A stretch of 6,248 bases of DNA from Nitrospirota bacterium (GTDB lineage Bacteria > Nitrospirota > Thermodesulfovibrionia > Thermodesulfovibrionales > Magnetobacteriaceae), in the NCBI GenBank assembly GCA_015233265.1, contig JADFXZ010000130.1, positions 1 through 6,248 of the forward strand. The letters are read 5' to 3'. The notes below the pieces were generated by a model. It did no database searches and was not told the origin of the DNA. It saw only the letters and a list, made by a program, of their open reading frames with translations. Positions within the stretch are counted from its first letter, which is position 1, and the number at the start of each line of letters is the position of its first letter. Shown one piece after another: positions 1 through 5,644 of this stretch. The position numbers were made by a program, and so were the translations under genes.

Positions 1-66
1 AATCTCTCAAAAAATCAAAACTGACGCCACGACTGATTTTGATGGTGGATTTAGGATACCAAAAGA

Positions 67-96
67 TTGAAATATGTATCTTACTTGAGAGACAAT
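67..96 (+). promoter_or_regulatory. Possible promoter of the relB-type antitoxin operon
   Basis: TTGAAA at 67-72 resembles a sigma70 -35 box (5 of 6 bases), and GACAAT at 91-96 is a weak -10 box (4 of 6) after an 18-base spacer. Transcription would then begin within a few bases of the ATG at 102, leaving almost no leader. A GAGAG run about ten bases before the ATG could serve as a weak ribosome site if transcription starts further upstream. The call rests only on box similarity, and A+T-rich sequence yields such matches by chance. Confidence 0.25.
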
Positions 97-101
97 AGAG
101 T

Positions 102-362
102 ATGCCGAAAAGCGCTACGATAAGAGCAAGAACAGAACAGGGGTTAAAAACCGAAGTGGAAACCATATTTCATGAGTTAGGCATATCTGCTACAGAGGCT
201 ATCAACTTGTTTTACAGGCAAGTTAAGCTGCATAACGGCTTGCCATTTAGAGTAAAAATCCCCAACAAAGTCACCTTGCAAACCTTTAAAAATACCGATG
301 CGGGGAAAGACCTTGTCAAATGCAAGGATGCTGACGACTTCTTTAACAAATTGGGCATCTAG
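102..362 (+). CDS. relB: RelB/DinJ family antitoxin of a type II toxin-antitoxin system
   Basis: This 86-residue protein has the form of the RelB/DinJ family. Its N-terminal half (about residues 5-50) reads as a ribbon-helix-helix DNA-binding domain: a short strand with ATIRAR, then a helix, then LGISATEAINLFYRQV and the family phrase GLPF. The C-terminal third (about 55-86) would wrap around and block the partner toxin. Such antitoxins bind the toxin directly, and the complex represses its own promoter. The stop codon (TAG, 360-362) is followed immediately by the GTG of a YafQ-like toxin frame, the usual operon order. That toxin gene is broken, so this antitoxin is probably an orphan. It could still bind DNA or neutralise a related toxin elsewhere. 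The ATG start fits the family N-terminus. The family call is firm; whether the protein is still useful to the cell is inference. Confidence 0.9.
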   Translation: MPKSATIRARTEQGLKTEVETIFHELGISATEAINLFYRQVKLHNGLPFRVKIPNKVTLQTFKNTDAGKDLVKCKDADDFFNKLGI

Positions 363-621
363 GTGCTCATCCCTACTTACACAAAGCGATTCAAAAGGGA
401 CATTGACCTGATATTAAAAGAGGTAAAGACAAAGAAAAAATTAAGGCAGTTGCAAAAAGGAAACAGGGTTAGAAGATAAACACAGAGTTCATAAACTCTC
501 AGGGGAATACATAGGAAGAATGGAGTGTCACATTGAACCAGACTGGTTACTGGTATATAGAGTTAATGGTGATGAGATAATTTTTGAGCGAACCGGTAGC
601 CATTCAGACTTATTTACATAA
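363..621 (+). pseudogene. Broken YafQ/RelE-family mRNA interferase toxin
   Basis: Three successive frames read together give a YafQ-like toxin. The first frame, from GTG at 363, gives VLIPTYTKRFKRDIDLILK. Near 416-420 it must shift by one base to give RGKDKEKIKAVAK. Near 455-470 a second shift is needed, after which EDKHRVHKLSG, CHIEPDWLLVY and FERTGSHSDLF lead to TAA at 619-621. The residues important in E. coli YafQ (the histidine before the LSG-like stretch, the His and Asp-Trp of HIEPDW, the His of the GSH or GTH motif, and the final Phe) are all present in the last frame. Intact family members have about 90 residues; this reading gives about 84, so roughly seven residues also seem lost at the second break. 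Both breaks lie in A-rich runs, so sequencing error should be excluded. As written, the first frame stops after 38 codons and no active toxin is made. Confidence 0.8.
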
Positions 622-782
622 AAATTAGACCAATGAATCCATACTGTCTAAGTTCCCATCGATGACGGCCTGTAAACCAGCATGGTTATTGAAGGTGGGT
701 ACGACCAAAAATAGACAAAACGATGATACTTACTTTTTTTAACCGCCTTTTAGTATGAGTTCTTTTTGGTCGTCCTTTTTTA
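622..782. other. Gene-free interval between convergent toxin remnant and mfd remnant
   Basis: No intact gene is visible here. On the minus strand a 34-codon stretch between stops (open from 729 down to the TAA at 625-627) translates to FLVVPTFNNHAGLQAVIDG plus a short unrelated tail. The first part resembles the N-terminal beta strand and PTYNN-like motif of family 2 glycosyltransferases. A purine-rich AAGGCGG lies upstream of it (minus strand, about 742-750) and could be an old ribosome site, but no start codon is in frame. The interval also carries an 11-base inverted repeat (701-711 and 763-773). It may be debris of the gene that once followed the mfd remnant. That reading is weak, because the matching segment is short. 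Confidence 0.3.
701..773. repeat. 11-base perfect inverted repeat, 51-base spacer
   Basis: ACGACCAAAAA at 701-711 is matched exactly by its reverse complement TTTTTGGTCGT at 763-773. The spacer is too long and too A+T-rich for an ordinary intrinsic terminator. Neither arm is flanked by an obvious target-site duplication, so a miniature transposable element is possible but unsupported. The arms lie just beyond the stop of the mfd remnant, between convergent genes. Confidence 0.45.
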
Positions 783-941
783 CTAAATAACGATCGCCTT
801 GAAATGCCCGATTAGAAGGCGTGGCAGCTCATCGATTTCAATTTGTTTGAGCATTACATCAAATCCTTGCGGCTGGAAATAGAGCTTTTGTCCATATTTC
901 TTATGCTGCACCTCTACGCGGGTAAGCGCTTCAAGCCCTTC
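783..941 (-). pseudogene. Remnant of the 3' end of an mfd gene
   Basis: Read on the minus strand, these bases encode 52 residues and a TAG stop that align without gaps to residues 993-1044 of the complete Mfd in this window. By my hand count 38 of 52 residues match, as do about 128 of 159 bases. The best block is QHKxYGQKLYFQPQGFD followed by MLKQIE, and both end in FKAI plus two residues. The match corresponds to the end of the C-terminal TRCF domain. The frame stays open for about 20 more codons upstream, to about 1008, but that part does not resemble Mfd, so the homology breaks near 942. The piece carries no start and none of the helicase motifs, so it cannot act as Mfd. With about 20 % divergence it is either an old duplication or the tail of a displaced allele. 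Confidence 0.88.
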
Positions 942-1010
942 TGTCCTTAGTGAGGGCTGGCCTATTATCCTAGTTGATTGAGGGGTTTGACTAGCCTGGA
1001 TATTTCATGT

Positions 1011-1235
1011 TCACGCTGACGCCGCTTGATAGATAACCGGCTTATATTCTGGCGATGGGATAGGCCTTCCCGCTGCCTTTGCAGCCTCAAGCCATAGTTT
1101 TTTGGCCTGCTGAACTTCATGCAATGCCTCATCAGGTGTCTCGCCAAATGCGGAACATGCCTCAAGGTCGGGGATATCGGCGATGTATCCGTTGTCATCC
1201 TCCGAATAGAAAATATTTATATGATAATCGCGCAT
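1011..1235 (-). CDS. hicB: HicB family antitoxin (short form)
   Basis: This 74-residue protein shows the HicB/UPF0150 signature: a first strand with YHINIFYSEDDNGYIADIPDL, then ACSAFGETPDEALHEV and an amphipathic helix with AKKLWLEAA. This is the partial RNase-H-like fold that covers the active site of HicA. The protein ends about 25 residues after that helix and has no ribbon-helix-helix or helix-turn-helix DNA-binding domain, unlike longer HicB proteins. The ATG overlaps the last base of the hicA stop codon (TAATG), so the two genes are translationally coupled. A GGAGG ribosome site lies 7 bases upstream (1243-1247), the clearest one in the window; it may favour production of antitoxin over toxin. 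Because a DNA-binding domain is missing, repression of the operon by HicB cannot be assumed. Confidence 0.92.
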   Translation of the reverse strand: MRDYHINIFYSEDDNGYIADIPDLEACSAFGETPDEALHEVQQAKKLWLEAAKAAGRPIPSPEYKPVIYQAASA

Positions 1236-1486
1236 TACTCATCCTCCAGTTTAAGATTATGTTTTTCAACCAGTTTCAGGAACTGGCGTATTTGATACGG
1301 TTTTGCCTGACCTTTGACATTCTGAAGGTTCACGAGTTCCGGAATATCAGGACAGACAAATATGTGGTGGCTGCCCTCAGTTCTTGACAGCACAAAACCG
1401 AAACCTCTAACAATATTTACCATATCTGAGAATCTTATATTTTTAGAATTACCAATGATTTCTTTGAGCAATTTCCGTCTGTTCAT
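1235..1486 (-). CDS. hicA: HicA family mRNA interferase toxin
   Basis: This 83-residue protein is a HicA toxin with the small dsRBD-like fold. Family marks are the N-terminal RRKLLKEI, the central FGFVLSRTEGSHHIFVCPD with the conserved histidine in GSHH (residues 38-41), and the C-terminal AKPYQIRQFLKLVEKHNLKL. HicA proteins cut mRNA, stop growth when free, and are held inactive by HicB. Length and motifs are complete, so the pair looks functional. The ATG at 1486 is the only plausible start: the frame meets a TGA two codons upstream, and MNRRKLL fits the family N-terminus. No Shine-Dalgarno sequence precedes it, and the predicted transcription start falls at or next to the ATG. The gene lies 121 bases downstream of mfd on the same strand and begins the hicA-hicB operon. 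Confidence 0.93.
   Translation of the reverse strand: MNRRKLLKEIIGNSKNIRFSDMVNIVRGFGFVLSRTEGSHHIFVCPDIPELVNLQNVKGQAKPYQIRQFLKLVEKHNLKLEDE
1243..1247 (-). promoter_or_regulatory. Strong ribosome binding site of hicB inside hicA
   Basis: GGAGG on the minus strand sits within the last codons of hicA, 7 bases before the hicB ATG. It supports the chosen hicB start. It contrasts with hicA and the genes of the mfd operon, where no comparable site is seen. Confidence 0.75.
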
Positions 1487-1493
1487 ATCTCAT

Positions 1494-1522
1494 ATCTTAC
1501 TGGCTGAACCAGTTATTGTCAA
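1494..1522 (-). promoter_or_regulatory. Sigma70-like promoter of hicAB
   Basis: On the minus strand a perfect -35 box TTGACA (1517-1522) is followed after exactly 17 bases by TAAGAT (1494-1499), a 4-of-6 match to the -10 consensus. Only seven bases separate this box from the hicA ATG. Transcription would begin at or within a base or two of the start codon and give a leaderless or nearly leaderless toxin message. Spacing and the -35 match make this the best promoter candidate in the window. The start site itself is inferred. Confidence 0.65.
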
Positions 1523-1529
1523 GAACAAT
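1499..1529. promoter_or_regulatory. Two adjacent 15-base palindromes in the hicAB promoter, possible operators
   Basis: ACTGG-CTGAA-CCAGT (1499-1513) fills most of the spacer and touches the -10 box. ATTGT-CAAGA-ACAAT (1515-1529) covers the -35 box. Each has perfect 5-base arms and a 5-base centre, and the centres are 16 bases apart. A protein bound here would block RNA polymerase, as expected for an autoregulated toxin-antitoxin operon. The two arm sequences differ, and five-base arms can occur by chance, so the operator role is inferred from position. Confidence 0.45.
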
Positions 1530-1607
1530 GATGGGGTCGCAAACTAGGGACAGTAACCGTTCACGGCGATTAAGATTATTATGGAAGGGGCTATGCCGCT
1601 GGGCGTC

Positions 1608-4600
1608 TTAAACGGCTATCGCCTTGAAAAACTCAATTAACATGCGTGGGATTTCATCGTTTTCGATTTGTTTGAGCATTATATCAAACCCCTGCGGCTG
1701 GAAATAGAGCTTTTGTCCATATTGCTTATGCTGCACCACCATGCGGCTAAGCACTTCTGATCCTTCTTCAAAAAACGTCACCTGTATCTTGTCCGCGATG
1801 CGCTTTACAGAGGCCGCATTGATTTTTTTACAGAGTATCTTAATGCGCATCAGATTAAATAGTGTGGCAGCGGCAGCGGGAAGCTTGCCATACCTGTCAG
1901 TGATCTCATCCTCAAGGTCAAACACATCAGCCTCTTCTTTTGACAGGGCAATGCGCCTGTAGAAGTTCAATCGAATCGAGACATCCCCAATGTAGCTCTC
2001 CGGTATATGCGCCTCCATTTTTAGATCTATCGCCGGCTCCTTGTCTTTCTCTACGGGTATGCCCTTCCTGCGCGCAATCTCCTCCTCAAGCATCTCCATG
2101 TATGTGTCAAACCCAAGGGCGTGAATATGACCTGACTGCTCTGCGCCAAGCATGTTTCCTGCGCCGCGAATCTCCATGTCCTTCAGGGCAAGCCGCAGCC
2201 CCGCCCCTAAGTAGCTGAGTTCCTGTATCGCGTTGAGGCGCTTTTTGGCATCATCTGTGATTAAATCCTCACCGGGTATAAAAAAATACGCATATGCCTT
2301 GACATTACTACGGCCCACGCGCCCCCTAAGCTGATACAAGTCGGCAAGCCCCATCATATCCGCCCTGTTGATGATTATCGTGTTGGCTGTGGGAATATCT
2401 ATGCCGGAGCCGATTATGGCGGTAGATACGAGAACATCTATCTTCTTTTTTATAAAATCAAGCATAATCTGCTCAAGCTCTGAGTTGTTCATCTGACCAT
2501 GTGCGGCGGCAACCCTTTTCTCCGCTACCAGGCCCTTGACCATAGTCGCTATCTTGTCTATATCGTGTATCCTGTTATGGACGAAAAACACCTGCCCACC
2601 CCTCTGAAGCTCCCGCTGGAGCGCCTCTTTGATAATTTGCTTGTCAAAGACGGAGATGTTCGTTCGGACTGACTGCCTCAGCTCAGGGGCTGTCTCAAGT
2701 GCGCTCATCTTCCAGATACCTGAAAGGGACATCTGAAGCGTACGCGGAATCGGCGTGGCGCTCAGTGTAAGGCAATGCACACCGGATTTCAGCTCCTTGA
2801 TTCTTTCTTTTTGGGCTACGCCAAACCTGTGCTCCTCATCTATGATTAAAAGCCCAAGGGCAGGGATCTCTAAATCCTTTCTTAGCAGCGACTGCGTCCC
2901 GATAACTATGTCTATCTCACCCTTAGCCAGCCTCTTTAGCGTCTCATCCACCTTTGATTTTATCTTAAACCGGCTGATGTAATCGACTTTTACGGGAAAC
3001 GGGGAAAACCGCTCTTTGAAATTTATATAGTGCTGTTCACACAGTATCGTTGTCGGCACAAGGACTGCTACCTGCCTGCCGTCAAACACTGCCTTAAAGG
3101 CCGCTCGCATGGCTACCTCTGTCTTGCCATATCCAACATCGCCGCAGAGAAGTCTGTCCATGGGCTTGTCTGATTCCATGTCCTTTTTGATATCCATCGC
3201 GGCGGTGAGCTGGTCAGGGGTTGGCTCATAGGGAAAAAAATCGTCGAACTCGGCGTGAAGGGGGCCGTCAGGGCTGGCTGCAAACCCTCTTGAGACCTCG
3301 CGCTGCGCATAATGAGCAATTAATTTCTCTGCCAGTATCTCAATTCTTTTTCTTGCCTTGGTCTTAGCGCGCTGCCATGTCTTGCCGCCTAATTTATCCA
3401 GATGCGGCAGGACTCCCTCCTGCGCCCAGTACTTCTTAATCAGATTAATGCTGCCAATAGGCACGTAGAGGCGCGCATCGCCTTCATACCTGATTATCAG
3501 CATGTCATAGACAAAGTTATCAGTCTGCTGCTGACGCAGGCCCTCAAATATGCCTATGCCGTGGTCGAAGTGGACGATGTAGTCGCCTGGCTTCAACTCC
3601 TCAAGTATCTTAAATATATTTGACTTGCCGGTATTTTTGCGCGTCATGTGGCGCTGCACCTCGCCAAATATTTCGGTCTCTGTCAGGACAATCAGCTCAT
3701 CTATATATAGCCCTTCGTTAAGCGCACCAACGGTGATAAATATATTGCCTTCATAATTTGCGGCGTCCGCCTTTTTTATCACAGGGACAACCATCTCTGA
3801 CTCAAGGAATATGTCCTTAAGCCTTTCGCCCTGAGCCTTCGTTGCCGAGACTACCATCACGCGGTTGTCACTACTGAGGGCGGCCACAGCCGCTGGCAGG
3901 GCGTCAACCGCGGGGCGCTCCTCAAGCAATACACCAAGGCCATTTAAAGGCAGAGACCCGGCATCTACCCCAGTTGGGTCAAACGACGTGTCAGACAAGA
4001 CGGTCAGCGGCGGCGCATTGGGTATCGTCTCAAAAAATGCCTTGCCCAAAGCGGCGGCATCAGCCAGAATAAACACGCGCTCAACGTCAAACCATTCGAT
4101 AAGAGTACACTGCCCATCAGCTGCACCGGTTGTGAATACAAGCGGATATACGGTAATCTCATCTAATGTCTTTGTTGTCCTTTGTGTCTCAACGGAAAAC
4201 TCCCTTATGGAGTCTATCTCATCGCCAAAGAACTCCACCCTGACGGGATTGTCCTTCGATACGGGATAAAAATCCAGTATATAGTTTCTTAGGCTGCACT
4301 CGCCCCTGTCTATAACCAGGGCGGTGTGTTTGTAGCCGAATGCCGTGAGTTTTTTAATTGCAGAGTCTCTTGAGACCTCATCGCCTTTTTTAAATGTAAA
4401 GGAATCGATTTGGGAGTAATTTAACGGCGTTGTAAGGGTCTTAATGGAGGCCATTGCAGAACTCCCCCTTTGAGCTGTTGCAAGGATTTCCACAAGCGCC
4501 CCCGTACTGGTGGTATCCTCAGGGGCAGGCAGGCGCATCATTGGCTTTGCAGCAGTTATCGCCGCGAAAAAGTCATAACTTTCAGATATTTGATTAAATT

Positions 4601-4742
4601 CATCATCGGAGTTCGTTATAAGGAGAAATCCCCCCCTGTGCTGTGTTAATAAAAGCGGCAAAAGGGCACCCTTGAGATTATATATCCTATCGGGTAATGG
4701 GTGGCTCAGGCACGGACTGAGACGCTCTTTTATTGTGTTCAA
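1608..4742 (-). CDS. mfd: Transcription-repair coupling factor Mfd
   Basis: Mfd removes RNA polymerase stalled at DNA damage and recruits UvrA for nucleotide excision repair. The protein has 1044 residues, about 100 fewer than the E. coli protein. Domains in order: a UvrB-like N-terminal part (about 1-350, with VRVEFFGDEIDSIREF at 167-182), the RNA-polymerase-interacting CarD-like domain (about 383-450, LKPGDYIVHFDHGIGIFEG), the RecG-like helicase (Walker A GDVGYGKTE 534-542, DEEH box 635-638, SATPIP 661-666, GIDIP 780-784, QLRGRVGRS 804-812) and the C-terminal TRCF domain (about 905-1005). Two departures stand out: IIGSGIDIP where Mfd usually has IIETGIDIP or IIESGIDIP, and RNY at 152-154 where RGG or RGA is usual. 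The start is TTG at 4742 without a clear ribosome site; an in-frame CTG lies four codons upstream, just after a TAG, and the next ATG is near residue 68, too late. The gene starts 8 bases after rfaE2. Confidence 0.97.
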   Translation of the reverse strand: MNTIKERLSPCLSHPLPDRIYNLKGALLPLLLTQHRGGFLLITNSDDEFNQISESYDFFAAITAAKPMMRLPAPEDTTSTGALVEILATAQRGSSAMASIKTLTTPLNYSQIDSFTFKKGDEVSRDSAIKKLTAFGYKHTALVIDRGECSLRNYILDFYPVSKDNPVRVEFFGDEIDSIREFSVETQRTTKTLDEITVYPLVFTTGAADGQCTLIEWFDVERVFILADAAALGKAFFETIPNAPPLTVLSDTSFDPTGVDAGSLPLNGLGVLLEERPAVDALPAAVAALSSDNRVMVVSATKAQGERLKDIFLESEMVVPVIKKADAANYEGNIFITVGALNEGLYIDELIVLTETEIFGEVQRHMTRKNTGKSNIFKILEELKPGDYIVHFDHGIGIFEGLRQQQTDNFVYDMLIIRYEGDARLYVPIGSINLIKKYWAQEGVLPHLDKLGGKTWQRAKTKARKRIEILAEKLIAHYAQREVSRGFAASPDGPLHAEFDDFFPYEPTPDQLTAAMDIKKDMESDKPMDRLLCGDVGYGKTEVAMRAAFKAVFDGRQVAVLVPTTILCEQHYINFKERFSPFPVKVDYISRFKIKSKVDETLKRLAKGEIDIVIGTQSLLRKDLEIPALGLLIIDEEHRFGVAQKERIKELKSGVHCLTLSATPIPRTLQMSLSGIWKMSALETAPELRQSVRTNISVFDKQIIKEALQRELQRGGQVFFVHNRIHDIDKIATMVKGLVAEKRVAAAHGQMNNSELEQIMLDFIKKKIDVLVSTAIIGSGIDIPTANTIIINRADMMGLADLYQLRGRVGRSNVKAYAYFFIPGEDLITDDAKKRLNAIQELSYLGAGLRLALKDMEIRGAGNMLGAEQSGHIHALGFDTYMEMLEEEIARRKGIPVEKDKEPAIDLKMEAHIPESYIGDVSIRLNFYRRIALSKEEADVFDLEDEITDRYGKLPAAAATLFNLMRIKILCKKINAASVKRIADKIQVTFFEEGSEVLSRMVVQHKQYGQKLYFQPQGFDIMLKQIENDEIPRMLIEFFKAIAV

Positions 4743-4750
4743 TAGTGTTT

Positions 4751-5215
4751 TCAGCTATACCGCTCCAGTATCTTGTTAATAATCCCCGTCGTTGACAAGC
4801 CATCGGCATACGGCAGGCTGTGCACCTCCGGCACGATTGCAGAGCCTACGATTGATTCCTTTGCCCAGTCGCCGCCCTTTACAAGGACATCCGGCCTCAG
4901 AGCGGTGATTACCTGCAGCGGCGTGTCCTCGTCAAATATTAATACGTAATCCACTGCCGATAGGGCAGACAACACAACCACCCTCTGAGCTTGCGGGACA
5001 ATCGGCCTCTTGGGTTTCAGCCTTCTTACCGAATCATCTGAGTTGACGGCAACTATAAGTATATCACCTAACGCCCTCGCCTCTTGCAGGTACTGGCAAT
5101 GCCCGGCGTGGATTATATCAAAACACCCGTTGGTAAAGACGATTTTTTTCCCAGCAGCCCTGTGAGCAGCCATTATTTTAAGCAGTTCACTCAGGGGGCG
5201 AATCTTATCGCGCAT
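4751..5215 (-). CDS. rfaE2: D-glycero-beta-D-manno-heptose 1-phosphate adenylyltransferase (stand-alone RfaE2/HldE C-terminal domain)
   Basis: This cytoplasmic enzyme of 154 residues transfers AMP from ATP to heptose 1-phosphate, giving the ADP-heptose precursor used for the lipopolysaccharide inner core. It is a nucleotidyltransferase of the cytidylyltransferase-like fold: KKIVFTNGCFDIIHAGH contains the catalytic HxGH motif as HAGH (36-39), followed by AVNSDDSVRRLK (56-67), the VDYVLIFDEDTP stretch (88-99), VKGGDW (112-117) and STTGII near the end (141-146). Length matches the single-domain RfaE2 form; no kinase domain is attached, so a separate heptose kinase must be encoded elsewhere. It starts with ATG 16 bases after the first upstream DUF202 gene and ends 8 bases before mfd, so the genes are very likely co-transcribed. 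The sugar specificity comes from the family; glycerol-phosphate transferases share the fold but match less well. Confidence 0.92.
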   Translation of the reverse strand: MRDKIRPLSELLKIMAAHRAAGKKIVFTNGCFDIIHAGHCQYLQEARALGDILIVAVNSDDSVRRLKPKRPIVPQAQRVVVLSALSAVDYVLIFDEDTPLQVITALRPDVLVKGGDWAKESIVGSAIVPEVHSLPYADGLSTTGIINKILERYS

Positions 5216-5231
5216 ATCTTTTAATATCTTG

Positions 5232-5639
5232 TCACATCCTCGATTCTATTAAATGCACGGTGAACAATACGGCAATAGCTATTATGGCAATAGTCATCAG
5301 AATGTCTAATCCGATTGAGCGAAAGTACTGTTCGTGTTTAATCTGCCGTGCGGTGTTCAGATATTTCATAAACGCCGCAAGGGCTATCACTTCTCCTATA
5401 ATTATCAGCAATAGGCCGGTTTTAGATGAGAAATGCTCAACACTTTCGACTTTCGCGCGATTTTGTCCGGCAGAGGTGAGAAACTCAGTGAATTTCATCA
5501 TAAATAACGCAAACTTCTCTACCACAAAGCCAAAGGCCATGACAGCTATGCTCGTCCGTATCCACGAAAGAAACGTCCTCTCATTTGACATATGTGTCAG
5601 GGCGCGCGGGTATTCGTTATTCTTGTCTCTTAAAAACAT
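5232..5639 (-). CDS. DUF202 (YidH-like) inner-membrane protein, copy nearer rfaE2
   Basis: This 135-residue protein carries the DUF202 hallmark near its N-terminus: MSNERTFLSWIRTSIAVMAFG (17-37). The invariant-looking Asn-Glu-Arg-Thr, Trp and Arg just precede the first membrane helix. Three membrane segments are visible at about 28-48, 74-94 and 111-131, with a polar loop of about 25 residues between the first two that is longer than in minimal YidH proteins. The molecular role of the family is not established, and nothing in the sequence adds a catalytic motif. The gene begins with ATG only 5 bases after the stop of a related DUF202 gene, and rfaE2 follows after 16 bases. No Shine-Dalgarno sequence is clear, so translation may be coupled to the gene upstream. 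The family call is firm, the function unknown. Confidence 0.88.
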   Translation of the reverse strand: MFLRDKNNEYPRALTHMSNERTFLSWIRTSIAVMAFGFVVEKFALFMMKFTEFLTSAGQNRAKVESVEHFSSKTGLLLIIIGEVIALAAFMKYLNTARQIKHEQYFRSIGLDILMTIAIIAIAVLFTVHLIESRM

Positions 5640-5644
5640 AAAAT

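Noticed and set aside
14..43. Seven-base inverted repeat ATCAAAA/TTTTGAT with a 16-base spacer
   Set aside because: The arms are short and A+T-rich and no T-run follows, so it is not a convincing terminator or operator.
2..70. Plus-strand open frame from the window edge ending at TGA 68-70, translating to ISQKIKTDATTDFDGGFRIPKD
   Set aside because: It could be the C-terminus of an upstream gene, but 22 codons are too few to distinguish from chance; a second frame is open to a TAG at about 96 as well.
942..1010. Search for a hicAB terminator or insertion-end repeat between hicB and the mfd remnant
   Set aside because: Only a weak five-base CTAGT/ACTAG pairing is present, with no T-run; I see no clear terminator or junction repeat.
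1530..1607. Search for an mfd terminator, and the GGGACAGT-like stretch near 1547
   Set aside because: No stable hairpin with a T-run is visible, and the GGGACAGT similarity to transposon-linked repeats is too vague to support.
3865..4269. Plus-strand open frame of 134 codons opposite mfd
   Set aside because: It is antisense to a well-supported conserved gene and its translation is Ser/Ala/Asn-rich without family features, so it is a shadow frame.
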